Below the pieces are notes generated by a model. That model was not told where the DNA came from. It searched no databases and saw only the letters and a program-made list of their open reading frames with translations. DNA of 64,000 nucleotides from positions 5,870 through 69,869 of the forward strand of contig DERN01000007.1 in assembly GCA_002360925.1 (NCBI GenBank), written 5' to 3'. Within the stretch, counting starts at the first letter, position 1. Each line of letters opens with the position of its first letter. Of the stretch, positions 36,409 to 45,142 are shown piece by piece. This DNA is from Flavobacteriaceae bacterium UBA3339 (lineage in GTDB: Bacteria; Bacteroidota; Bacteroidia; Flavobacteriales; Flavobacteriaceae). The translations under genes and the position numbers were made by a program.

Positions 36409-37230
36409 TTATTCAATAAATTCAACAATAATCGTATCTCGATAATTCAGTCCAAACAACGTTCGTACGTTTCCAACTGTATCCGGATTCGATTTATAAA
36501 TAGACATTTGCAGAAAATCTAAATCGTTAAAAATAAACATCATTTCGCCTTCGTATTCGCGAATAGATTTTGTCTGCGTATTAAAATCGGCGTAAAACTC
36601 GTTGATTCTCGAAATACGATATCTGCTTGCGTTTATCTGATATTTTCGGCCTTTTCTTATCTTCTGAAATAATTCTTTTGTAATATTGGTAACTGCGTTT
36701 CCGTAATGATCTTCGTAAATGATAGCTCCTTTTATCGAATTTTCATCGTCCGAAACTTTTGCACGCAATTCAATCAATTGCTCGCAATCTTGATAAGCAA
36801 TTGCTTGTCCCAAACCTTCAAAATTCGCTTTTAAAATATGTTCCGCAACAAAAGTATACAACGAAATCGTGTCGTTACAACCATCGGGAATCGTTAAATC
36901 AATGATTTCCGTTTTATCTTCTTCTGTAGCCAACAAAGAAATCGTTCCGTTATTTGCCGTTAAAAAATAATGATTATCGAATTTCGTTAACAAAAAAGAA
37001 GTTTGATCGAACATTTCGGCTTCAACCAAAACCATGTGAATCGTTCCTTCGGGAAAGCTTTTATAAGCGCCAAACAACACATAACTTGCGTTGGCAACAT
37101 TGTATAAATCGATGCAATGCGAAATGTCAATTATTTGTACGGCAGGTAAAGCAGATAGGATTTTCCCTTTTACCGAAGCCGCAAAATGATCTTTTATACC
37201 GTAATCTGTTGTTAAAGTAATAATTGACAT
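36409..37230 (-). CDS. SAM hydroxide adenosyltransferase (DUF62 family)
   Basis: The 273-residue protein starts MSIITLTTDYG and has the N-terminal SAM-binding and C-terminal barrel domains of the SAM-dependent chlorinase/fluorinase superfamily. In most bacteria these proteins use hydroxide to split SAM into adenosine and methionine. Signatures are IDISHCIDLYNVANASYVL and EYEGEMMFIFNDLDFLQ. It is the last chromosomal gene before the prophage integrase. Its promoter region borders the insertion. Confidence 0.88.
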   Translation of the reverse strand: MSIITLTTDYGIKDHFAASVKGKILSALPAVQIIDISHCIDLYNVANASYVLFGAYKSFPEGTIHMVLVEAEMFDQTSFLLTKFDNHYFLTANNGTISLLATEEDKTEIIDLTIPDGCNDTISLYTFVAEHILKANFEGLGQAIAYQDCEQLIELRAKVSDDENSIKGAIIYEDHYGNAVTNITKELFQKIRKGRKYQINASRYRISRINEFYADFNTQTKSIREYEGEMMFIFNDLDFLQMSIYKSNPDTVGNVRTLFGLNYRDTIIVEFIE

Positions 37231-37401
37231 TAATTTTTTTGTTAGTTTTTTTTAATAATTTTTGTTAAGTTTGAGATATACAAAGCTATTCAAAAAAACT
37301 TTTCTAAAGAAAAAAACTTTGTAATCTCGCTATTTACTTAGTGTTACTATATTTTACTGTATTTTATATCTTTTTAAAATCACAACCGCATTAATCAATT
37401 A

Positions 37402-37434
37402 TGTTGCATATTGTAGTCATTTGTTGCATATTGT
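37402..37434. repeat. Direct repeats beside the integrase gene
   Basis: TGTTGCATATTGT occurs at 37402-37414 and again at 37422-37434, exactly 20 bases apart (two helical turns). In front of a phage integrase this suits arm-type binding sites or an operator. The attachment core itself cannot be defined without the right end. Confidence 0.6.
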
Positions 37435-37457
37435 TTCAAAACGATTGCAAAAAAAAC

Positions 37458-37465
37458 TAATTTTG
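37458..37465 (+). promoter_or_regulatory. Integrase -7 promoter element
   Basis: TAATTTTG matches TAnnTTTG, 24 bases downstream of the direct repeats and just before a 9-codon leader ORF. Confidence 0.55.
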
Positions 37466-37467
37466 CA

Positions 37468-37497
37468 ATGAATAAAAACTATCTCAATAAATCATGA
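37468..37497 (+). CDS. Possible 9-residue leader peptide (MNKNYLNKS)
   Basis: ATG at 37468 opens nine codons ending in TGA at 37495-37497, which overlaps the integrase ATG (ATGA). Such an arrangement would couple integrase translation to the leader. It could be chance. Confidence 0.3.
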   Translation: MNKNYLNKS

Positions 37498-38768
37498 TTA
37501 AAGCAGATATAATTTTAGACACTAGAGTCAAAAGCAAAAAAGGTTATCCGGTTAAAATTAGGGTTTATGATGATATTGAAAAAGCTCATAAATACATTGC
37601 GTTAAAAATTTATCAAGAAAGCACAGAGTTAAAATTTGATGCTAACCTTAGAAAAAGAGCATCCGACTTAGATGATGAAGTAAAATTTTGCAACGACAAT
37701 CATTATAGAATAAATGACGCTGTTGAATTGATTAAAGACGGAATTCCTCCTGATGATATCGATTTAGAAATTGAGCTGCTAGAAAAAAGATTAGAATGGC
37801 TTAAACGAAAGAAAGGTTCAAAAAAAATTATTGGTTTTATTGCTTTTACTGATTCGCTTATCAAAGAAAGAAAAATATTAAAAAAACCAACTAAATCATA
37901 CGAATCAACTAAAAGTGCTGTAAAAAGATTTATTGATCATTTTGAAGATGTTTCTTTAAATGATATAACTTCCGAGTGGGTAAAAAAATTTGATCTATTT
38001 TATAAAGATTTAGGAACAAAAGATTCTTCTATTCACACCTATATAACCATTATAAAATCTATATACACAGAAGCTCAATCTAGGGAAAGTTTGAATATTA
38101 AAAAAGATAACCCATTTTCTAAGCTTCGAGATTTTAAAAGAGTTAAAAAGGACAACGAGTTGACTGTCGAGAACCTTATCGCAATGAGAGATTTGCAAGA
38201 AAACGAAATAAATACAAAATCTAAATTTGGACCCGAATGGATAAGAAAAATAATGGATTTATATTTGTTTCAATTCGCTATTGGCGGTCATGATTTTATA
38301 GACATAGCTAATTTAAAATGGTCAAACATAAAAAATGAAAGAATAGTTTTTAAAAGATATAAGAACAGGTTTAAAAAATATGAAGGAGAAGAGATAAATA
38401 ATAAATTAAGCCGTTTTGCCTTAAATGTTATTGAGAAATATGGAGATAAAGAAAATGAAAGGATATTTTCTTTTATTCCGGATCCGGAAACAGATCCTAA
38501 AAAATACCGATATTTCAATACAACTGTAAATATTTCTACTTTCAAAGTAATAAAAAAATTAATAAAAACTGAGAACGCTTTTACTTCAAAATCTACAAGA
38601 TACTTATTTAGAACCGAAGCAGGTAATTTACTTATAGATTCGTATGTTATAATGAAATTACAAGGACACACACCGCAAGGAGTGACCTTTGGTTATCAAG
38701 GAGCTTTGAATCATGAAGTACAAGATAAAGAACATCAAAAGATTTTGAATTTAGTGTTTAAAGATTAA
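37494..38768 (+). CDS. int: Prophage tyrosine recombinase / integrase
   Basis: The 424-residue protein has an N-terminal arm-binding beta domain (about 1-60), a core-binding SAM-like domain (about 115-235) and a catalytic domain to the end. The C-terminal box shows STRYLF (second Arg), QGHTPQG (His) and FGYQG (tyrosine nucleophile). In the first box, where relatives have Arg (RGMxFxDL in Bacteroidota), this protein reads IGGHDFIDIANLKW with no Arg. It should integrate and excise the element. Start is at the ATG overlapping a leader ORF. Confidence 0.88.
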   Translation: MIKADIILDTRVKSKKGYPVKIRVYDDIEKAHKYIALKIYQESTELKFDANLRKRASDLDDEVKFCNDNHYRINDAVELIKDGIPPDDIDLEIELLEKRLEWLKRKKGSKKIIGFIAFTDSLIKERKILKKPTKSYESTKSAVKRFIDHFEDVSLNDITSEWVKKFDLFYKDLGTKDSSIHTYITIIKSIYTEAQSRESLNIKKDNPFSKLRDFKRVKKDNELTVENLIAMRDLQENEINTKSKFGPEWIRKIMDLYLFQFAIGGHDFIDIANLKWSNIKNERIVFKRYKNRFKKYEGEEINNKLSRFALNVIEKYGDKENERIFSFIPDPETDPKKYRYFNTTVNISTFKVIKKLIKTENAFTSKSTRYLFRTEAGNLLIDSYVIMKLQGHTPQGVTFGYQGALNHEVQDKEHQKILNLVFKD

Positions 38769-38792
38769 ACCGCCCCTAAAGGCGGTTTTTTT
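38767..38792. terminator. Bidirectional terminator between integrase and tape measure genes
   Basis: AAACCGCC / GGCGGTTT stem with loop CCTAAA and a T-run lies between the two convergent genes. Confidence 0.85.
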
Positions 38793-41700
38793 ATTTAGTA
38801 TACTTACCTCTTCTATTCCTCCATTTGGTTTTACTTTGACCATTGACAACAAAACTATTAAACCCGTTTTCGTCGATAACAGTTTCGGTTCTGGATTGAG
38901 ACCCTAGAGTTCTACTCATTACGTCAAGCATTTCATCTTTAGATATTCCATTGTTTTGAATGTGAATACTTCCTGATGAATCGATATAAGAACCCGACAT
39001 TTCTCTAAAGAAATCAGAATGAGATTTAAAAATCTTATCTCCTTTTTCTAAGTATCGTAAATTGGCTCCTTTGGTTGATCCAAATGATTTAGGATTTCCG
39101 TGTTTGTCCGTGTGAACCTCCGGTCTTAATTCATCAACAATTGCCCAGCCTTCCGGAGCGTTGTCTGTTCCTTTATAGAATTGCGGTAATGGCTGAGAGG
39201 CAATAGACGCAATTTGAACAGCTCCCAAAGCTCCTACTAAGGCGGCTAAAATAAACGAATAAGGCGGCGCTTGTGCTAACGCAGAGGTAACACCAGTAGC
39301 AATATTAATCATCGCCTGGAAAATAGCCATTTCTTTCTCTTCTTTGGCTTGCTGGCGCTTTAACTGCAATCTTCTTTGGTTATACTGCTCCTCTATCGCT
39401 TCTCTACCTGCTGTATTTTCTCCAGCGTATTTTAAAGCAACTTCTTTTTCTTTTTCCAAAGATTGATATTGATTGTCAAAGTAAGCGTCTGATTTTGCTT
39501 TTATTTGATTAAATACATCTCCTACAATCGAACCAAAAACTTTAAAAGCAATTGCCATTTTAGCCGTAGTGCTTTCTGTGTTATCCCACATATTTTTTAA
39601 TTGATCGTCAAATAACATGGAGATGGAACCAAAGCCTAAACCGTCAAATGTTTCAGATAAAAAACCTTTCAAAGTATCTTTTAACCCCTCCTCAATCGTT
39701 TTGTTTAATTGTTTGAGTTTTAATTCATACTCTGCGTTTGCGATTTCTAATTCTTTCGAACCTGCTTTCAAAGTATCTCTTTGCAAGTTTATCCATTCAT
39801 CAAGTTTCTTTTTTTCTAAATCGTAATAAGCTTTTGATCCTTGTTTAGTATCTAATTGCTGTGATTCAATGCTTATGGACTCTAAATCATATTGCTGTTG
39901 TCTAGCTTTTGTCGCTAAGTCTTTTATTTTTTTCCAGAATTCTTCTTGAGACTTTAATCTTTCTTCATTTTTTTTCTTCTCTTTTTCTGTTTTGTCATCT
40001 AAAGATTTTAATTCTTTATTATTAAGTTCAATAATCTTAGCTATGTATTCTTGAAAATTAGCAAGCTTTTTATCATCCCTTGATTTTTTGTCTGAAATCT
40101 CTATATCAGCTAATTTATTTTTCTTTTCAAGATCTGCATTCGCTAATTCTTGTTCTTTTTGGTAAAATAACGCAGTGTTTTTTGATGATTCTGCTTGCGC
40201 CTTCTCTTTTTCTAAAGTTGATTTCTTTAAATCATATTGAGACTCAATTTGCTCTTTTGTTAACTTTTTTAGAGCTTGAGCCGCTTTTCTCTCAGCTGCT
40301 TCACGTGCTTTACGTTCTTTATCAGATTCCCCTGTAATTCCTTTTACTTTGGCTATGTAAGCATTTACAGATTCTAAATTCATATCAGAAAAATCTTTTC
40401 CAGCCTTCCCGCCTAATTTTTTTGCTGTTATTACAGCTTCGTTTAAAGCTTCATTGTAGTCTTTTATGTTTTTTATACTTTTCTCTTCTGCTTCTGTTCT
40501 TTTTCCTGTCTCTTTTTTTGTTTCTTCTATTTTGCTTTTTTGTTTATCTATTAAGTTATTATAATCTTTTTCTGCTTTTTGAAACATATCTACATTGTTT
40601 TTAAGCAGCTTTAAATTTCTTAATTCAAAGTAACTCATTTGGCCTCCAAAAATAGATATATAATCATTAGCTGACTTAACTAGGTTTTCTTGACTTATTT
40701 TGAAATTGTGATTATATTTATTTTGTATTTTAATTATACTTTCCATTAATTTATTTTCAACGTCAATAGCTCCTCCTGCATATGTATCCCTCACATCAGA
40801 TAGCTTATCTAATTCCTCAACCTGTTTTTGAAGCCTTATCCTATCTCTATAAGACTGATTAACTTTATTTAAAGTACTTAATAGGTTTGCGTTTGTAAAA
40901 TCCTCGTTTTCGATTAATGAAATAAAACCTGGGTATGATGTTTTTAATTGACTTATCAGATCTTCTCTTTTTGTATTGCCTTCATTTAAAGATGTTATTT
41001 TTCCTATTAACATACTTAACTGCGTCTGCTCTTTCAAAATACTATCTGACAGCTTTTCTTTAGCTGTAACAGTAGTTAGTATTCCTGATGTTAAGTCCAT
41101 GAAGCCTATAATTGTTTTAGATATAACTCCATTTCCGCTATTCAAACCATCTACAAATTTTGTCCAAGCATTAGAAGCTCTATTTTCAGCGGCTGCAAGA
41201 TTTTCAACTCTCTCGATTTTATCTGCTCCGAAAGCCTTTTCTAATTCAATGGCAAACTTAGGTAACACCTCAGAAGCTATAACCTTACCTTCTTTCATCA
41301 TGTCTCCAAGTTCAGAAGTAGAAACCCCGACAGCTTTAGCCATTATTTCAAAGGCTCCAGGCAAACGGTCTCCTAATTGCATTCTAAGTTCCTCAGACTG
41401 AACTGTTCCTTTAGACATCATTTGTTCTAAAGCTAAGAAAATACCTTTCTGTTGATCGACAGATAACCCCATTAAAGAAGCTGACTTAGATACTTTTTCG
41501 AAAATTGTCTGAATATCATTTAGCGCTAATTTATTTTTAGAAGCAATATAAAACTTATTATAAGCTTCTGATGTTGAAATCAATTCTAATCCGTACTGTT
41601 CTGTAATCTTGTCTAATAACTCAATATTTGAAGCATATGTGCTTGAATCTTTAGATCCCATTTGCATAGCTTTATGCAGAACATCTAACTCCTTTGTTGT

Positions 41701-42369
41701 TTTGTAAATTGACTTTCCAATATTGACGGCTGTATATAAAGCGCCTGCCCAACCTAAAGCGCCTGCTAATTGCCCCGTAAGATTACCTAAACCATTAAAA
41801 GCGCTTGAATAATTACCTACGTTTTTAGAATAGTTTTTTGTCGCTGCATCTACTTCTCGTATTTTTTTATCTAATTTATCAAACTCTTGTCTAGCTTTAA
41901 TAGTAGCTTGATTTTGTCTACCATAAAGCGTATAGAAATCTGCATATGTAGCTTGAGCTTTTCTCCATTCGTCCTGAAGTCTTCTGTATGCTCTACTTTC
42001 TTCTAAGGCTTTCTGAACTGCTCGGTCTACTGCCGACGCGTTTCTGCTTCTTTGTCTTTCTTCTGCCTGTAGCTGTAATAATTTTGCTTTTGATGCGTTT
42101 GCTTCAGCGCGATCGGCATCTGCTTTTGCTTTTCTTGCGCGTTCTTCTCTAACAGTAGAGTCAATAACATCTTTTTGAGACTTATTGATCTTTTCATAAG
42201 ATTTTGCTACTTGATTAAGTTGATTAATATATTCGCTTGGTATTTTTGGTAAAACCCATTCATTATACTTTTGCACAACTTCGCTCATTACGGAAACATG
42301 CGATTTCAAAGTGCCGTTTAAGTTCTTAACGGCACCGTCGTAATTAACTATGTGATTTTCTGCTGCCAT
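38791..42369 (-). CDS. Phage tail tape measure protein
   Basis: The 1192-residue protein has an N-terminal coiled coil (about residues 65-180, Ala/Arg/Glu-rich). A typical tape-measure domain follows at about 225-410, with stretches MGLSVDQQKGIFLALEQM and GDRLPGAFEIMAKAVG. Long helices lie at 640-900, and a hydrophobic stretch at about 1050-1085 (TGVTSALAQ, LAALVGALGAVQIAS). It sets tail length and suggests a long-tailed siphovirus. At about 0.15 nm per residue the tail would be near 180 nm. Its start overlaps the preceding gene by 26 bases. Confidence 0.92.
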   Translation of the reverse strand: MAAENHIVNYDGAVKNLNGTLKSHVSVMSEVVQKYNEWVLPKIPSEYINQLNQVAKSYEKINKSQKDVIDSTVREERARKAKADADRAEANASKAKLLQLQAEERQRSRNASAVDRAVQKALEESRAYRRLQDEWRKAQATYADFYTLYGRQNQATIKARQEFDKLDKKIREVDAATKNYSKNVGNYSSAFNGLGNLTGQLAGALGWAGALYTAVNIGKSIYKTTKELDVLHKAMQMGSKDSSTYASNIELLDKITEQYGLELISTSEAYNKFYIASKNKLALNDIQTIFEKVSKSASLMGLSVDQQKGIFLALEQMMSKGTVQSEELRMQLGDRLPGAFEIMAKAVGVSTSELGDMMKEGKVIASEVLPKFAIELEKAFGADKIERVENLAAAENRASNAWTKFVDGLNSGNGVISKTIIGFMDLTSGILTTVTAKEKLSDSILKEQTQLSMLIGKITSLNEGNTKREDLISQLKTSYPGFISLIENEDFTNANLLSTLNKVNQSYRDRIRLQKQVEELDKLSDVRDTYAGGAIDVENKLMESIIKIQNKYNHNFKISQENLVKSANDYISIFGGQMSYFELRNLKLLKNNVDMFQKAEKDYNNLIDKQKSKIEETKKETGKRTEAEEKSIKNIKDYNEALNEAVITAKKLGGKAGKDFSDMNLESVNAYIAKVKGITGESDKERKAREAAERKAAQALKKLTKEQIESQYDLKKSTLEKEKAQAESSKNTALFYQKEQELANADLEKKNKLADIEISDKKSRDDKKLANFQEYIAKIIELNNKELKSLDDKTEKEKKKNEERLKSQEEFWKKIKDLATKARQQQYDLESISIESQQLDTKQGSKAYYDLEKKKLDEWINLQRDTLKAGSKELEIANAEYELKLKQLNKTIEEGLKDTLKGFLSETFDGLGFGSISMLFDDQLKNMWDNTESTTAKMAIAFKVFGSIVGDVFNQIKAKSDAYFDNQYQSLEKEKEVALKYAGENTAGREAIEEQYNQRRLQLKRQQAKEEKEMAIFQAMINIATGVTSALAQAPPYSFILAALVGALGAVQIASIASQPLPQFYKGTDNAPEGWAIVDELRPEVHTDKHGNPKSFGSTKGANLRYLEKGDKIFKSHSDFFREMSGSYIDSSGSIHIQNNGISKDEMLDVMSRTLGSQSRTETVIDENGFNSFVVNGQSKTKWRNRRGKYTK

Positions 42370-43024
42370 TTTGTTTCTTTATTTTAATTAGTTTTTCTGC
42401 TTCTTTCTCGTATGCTAACCATTGAAGGCAGTTTATTTTAGAAACATCCCCAACAGATCGTTCAAAAACCTGCTCTAACGAAGCGATATTTTCATAATGA
42501 TTTTTGAATTTCTTTACTTCATTTTGCTTTTCTTGCTTAGTTCGCTTATCGTTTAGTAAAAGTTTATTGTTGAGTGAATCGATAATTCTTTTTGTCTTTT
42601 CAGCATTGAATTTGATCGAATCCATTCTATTGATACGAACTCTTTTTTCGAGTAATAAGATTGAAGAATAAGTTTCGTTTAGCATTTGCAGGAAATCATC
42701 TTCCTTTAAAGCGTGTTTGTTTAACTCCAAAAGCTGTAACGTTTTGTATAATTCACTTAGTAAAAACAGCTTATAAGTTTCTTTACTTTGCTTGTCATTA
42801 TCCTGCAATGTATTTCGTTGAATAGAACTGTCTTTTGCTTCAAAATAATCATCATAAAGCTTTAAGTAAGCAGCTTGAAAAGAAATTATATCATCGTCTG
42901 AATACTCCTTGTGTTCGTCAAAATCAATATCCATTAGTCGGTAATCTTCACTATCTGCGATTTCCCAAAACGTAATGATGTTAAGTTGTTTTAAATTCTG
43001 ATATATGCGCGTATTCTGCTCCAT
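42344..43024 (-). CDS. Phage hypothetical protein upstream of tape measure (226 aa)
   Basis: The highly charged helical protein has no signal or membrane segment. It overlaps both the 80-aa gene upstream (44 bases) and the tape measure gene downstream (26 bases). The place between tail tube and tape measure is where tail assembly chaperones normally lie, so that role is possible from position only. Confidence 0.6.
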   Translation of the reverse strand: MEQNTRIYQNLKQLNIITFWEIADSEDYRLMDIDFDEHKEYSDDDIISFQAAYLKLYDDYFEAKDSSIQRNTLQDNDKQSKETYKLFLLSELYKTLQLLELNKHALKEDDFLQMLNETYSSILLLEKRVRINRMDSIKFNAEKTKRIIDSLNNKLLLNDKRTKQEKQNEVKKFKNHYENIASLEQVFERSVGDVSKINCLQWLAYEKEAEKLIKIKKQNGSRKSHS

Positions 43025-43223
43025 GATGTTTTCGTTTTTCTAAGATTGGTAAAATAGTTTTGAAGCTTTCGGCTCTTGCAAATTCTGTTTTTGCTCTTTT
43101 GCTTCGTTTAAAGAAATATCGAACTATTCCTTTTTCTTCATACTCCTTTTTATATCGTCTGGCTAATTCTTTTTCGGTGTAGTTTAATTGTGAACCGCAC
43201 GCGAAACATTGCTTATTTTCCAT
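42981..43223 (-). CDS. Small phage protein with a CxxC motif (80 aa)
   Basis: The product starts MENKQCFACGSQLNYTE, with a single CxxC and a basic helical rest (RYKKEYEEKG). It overlaps the preceding 150-aa gene by 11 bases and the following gene by 44. The motif suggests a half zinc finger that might dimerise. Function unknown. A tail-chaperone role is possible by position. Confidence 0.55.
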   Translation of the reverse strand: MENKQCFACGSQLNYTEKELARRYKKEYEEKGIVRYFFKRSKRAKTEFARAESFKTILPILEKRKHHGAEYAHISEFKTT

Positions 43224-43665
43224 AGGTATTATTTATTATTGTTTCTAATGATAATAGATAACATTCGTGTAAAAACTCCTGTAATTGCTCCTCTGTAAGT
43301 CCGAATTCTTCTGCTCCATATTTATCAGCTATTTTTTTATACTTTTCATCCGTTGAGAATATCTCGAACTTATCTCCTTTTCTCATTACGGTTATATCAT
43401 CGGATAAAGAACCTGTTAAGAATAAATCCACGTTTCCATATCCTGCTAAAGGATTTTGTTGGTTTTTCATTATCGCATATTCTTCACTTTTATATGTACC
43501 GATAACTCCTCCATCTACTCCTTGTCCGTATTTCAATCGATTCTTTACTAATCGTATGATTTCAGTTGAATTCAATTGTATTGTATCTCCAACAGTTTTT
43601 TTCAAACTACTGTCTGTAGTTTCTTGCTTTAGTGATGCGAATAAATCATCAAATGGACTTTCCAT
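43213..43665 (-). CDS. Phage protein between tail tube and tape measure (150 aa)
   Basis: The product has a helical C-terminus (LTEEQLQEFLHECYLLSLETI) and a mixed N-terminal part with IIRLVKNRLKYGQGVDGGVIGTYKSEEY. In the gene order it follows the tail tube candidate and an intrinsic terminator. It resembles in position a tail completion or assembly chaperone gene. I do not recognise the family. Confidence 0.6.
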   Translation of the reverse strand: MESPFDDLFASLKQETTDSSLKKTVGDTIQLNSTEIIRLVKNRLKYGQGVDGGVIGTYKSEEYAIMKNQQNPLAGYGNVDLFLTGSLSDDITVMRKGDKFEIFSTDEKYKKIADKYGAEEFGLTEEQLQEFLHECYLLSLETIINNTYGK

Positions 43666-43680
43666 AGGCTTCTAATTAAA

Positions 43681-43709
43681 AAACCCTACCCTAAAGAATA
43701 GGATAGGGA
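43681..43709 (-). terminator. Terminator inside the late operon after the tail tube candidate
   Basis: The minus strand reads CCCTATCCT, a 7-base loop, AGGGTAGGG, then TTTTTT. It would make the upstream genes (capsid to tail tube) more abundant than the tape measure part. Confidence 0.75.
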
Positions 43710-43734
43710 AAAATCAAATCAATTATGAAAAAAA

Positions 43735-44592
43735 TTACTTACTAGCTTTACCTTTGTAAATCTCTTCTAAATCATCCTCAGCGTTTAAAACGACCGTGAT
43801 TTTAGTTGTAGGGAATCCCGTTCCTTCAAGCGTATAATTTCCGCCTGCACTTTCCGTAACAGATGTGATAGGAATTTCTTCTCCTGTATCGGAATTTAAA
43901 ACAGTCCATCCAGCTTGATCGTCTAAACCTGAAATAGAAACATCTTTTTTACAAGCTCCTGTTACGCGAACCGCAATAGATGTTGCTGTATTTGCCCCTA
44001 TTGTCAATGTGGTTTCGATCGCTCCATTGATATCGTTCATATTGAAGCCTAACTCATCCCATGTGATAAACTCATGGTTTTTGTTAAACTCCTCCGCGCT
44101 TGAAAGTTGAATAACTGCTGTTGATGATTGCGGGTCCGAACCTTGCAGTAATCGAAATGTTTCTACACTAAACAATGAGTTACGAAATCCTCTTGTTGTT
44201 GTGTCATTTTTGTAGACTAACAAACCTGATTCGAAAACGATCGCTAAATCCCATCTGTCATTTCCTTTTAAAGAATATAAGGATTTATGAAAGCATCCGC
44301 CTTTTGTGAATTGAAAACTGAATTGAGGTTTTCCAGAACGAACATCCGCCATGATTCCGATTCCTGACGTACTTCTTTCGTTTTCGGGCGTGTTTTGTTC
44401 AAAATTGTAGATTCCGATCAAAGGGTGTATTTTTCCTTGTTTGATCGCATCTCTGTATAATTGTTCTGTTAAAGCTGTGTAGGAGAAATTTCTGTTTCCA
44501 GGAATAATCCCTGTTACATCTCCATAGCTTGAAAGGTCACACGGAATAGTGCCCGTACCTTTTGCGTCTTGTGAATTACAATTAACTGACAT
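43735..44592 (-). CDS. Putative major tail (tube) protein
   Basis: The 285-residue protein lies between connector-like genes and the tape measure segment, the usual slot for the tail tube. It is rich in Gly, Thr, Ser and beta-strand-like sequence. The last 85 or so residues (GATTLT-like start, ITKVVLNAED end) look like an Ig-like add-on domain as seen on tail tube proteins. A terminator directly after it supports high expression. The family is not recognised from sequence alone. Confidence 0.6.
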   Translation of the reverse strand: MSVNCNSQDAKGTGTIPCDLSSYGDVTGIIPGNRNFSYTALTEQLYRDAIKQGKIHPLIGIYNFEQNTPENERSTSGIGIMADVRSGKPQFSFQFTKGGCFHKSLYSLKGNDRWDLAIVFESGLLVYKNDTTTRGFRNSLFSVETFRLLQGSDPQSSTAVIQLSSAEEFNKNHEFITWDELGFNMNDINGAIETTLTIGANTATSIAVRVTGACKKDVSISGLDDQAGWTVLNSDTGEEIPITSVTESAGGNYTLEGTGFPTTKITVVLNAEDDLEEIYKGKASK

Positions 44593-44593
44593 T

Positions 44594-45142
44594 TTAATAT
44601 TTTTTATTGATTATACAATTTGGTTTAATTTCAAAGTCGAAGTCTATTACGGTAGCGTCGACAATATCTGTTGTTATTGATCTTGTGCTTTTAGGTTGTG
44701 AACTATTAAAGCTGTTAGATTCCATTTGGTTTTTAGTATCTGTTGAAACTCCGTAATTTCGAACATCTCTGTATCGATATTTTTCGAAATCATTTTTACC
44801 AAAAACATCTATATACATCGATAATTTAAAACTCTTTAAAACTTCTTTTACAATTGGCTCAATCCAAGCTTCGTAAGTTTTAACCTCTCTAGTTTCATTT
44901 AACCAATTATAATCCGTGTTCATAAACACGATGATCCGGGCATTGTTTACTTTGTAAGATCCGTTAAACTCTTTGTAGTCATTTGACACATACCATATCA
45001 AAGGAAACTTAGCTAATTGATTTGTATTTCTAAATGCTATCCATTGATTTAACTCTCTTTGAGTTCCGTAATTGAATTGTACATCCCTATTGTTTACTTT
45101 TATACCCTTGAATAGTTCTTTTAATGCTCTTTCAATTATCAT
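44594..45142 (-). CDS. Putative phage tail terminator / connector protein (182 aa)
   Basis: The sequence and position (one base upstream of the tail tube gene, 4-base overlap with the preceding gene) suit a head-tail joining or tail terminator protein. Features are an N-terminal helix MIIERALKELFKGIKV and alternating strands with WIAFRNTNQLAKFPLIWYV. No motif proves it. Confidence 0.5.
   Translation of the reverse strand: MIIERALKELFKGIKVNNRDVQFNYGTQRELNQWIAFRNTNQLAKFPLIWYVSNDYKEFNGSYKVNNARIIVFMNTDYNWLNETREVKTYEAWIEPIVKEVLKSFKLSMYIDVFGKNDFEKYRYRDVRNYGVSTDTKNQMESNSFNSSQPKSTRSITTDIVDATVIDFDFEIKPNCIINKKY

Noticed and set aside
40080..41401. Plus-strand ORFs antisense to the tape measure gene
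   Set aside because: Low-complexity shadows of the coiled-coil coding strand, without family resemblance or promoter.
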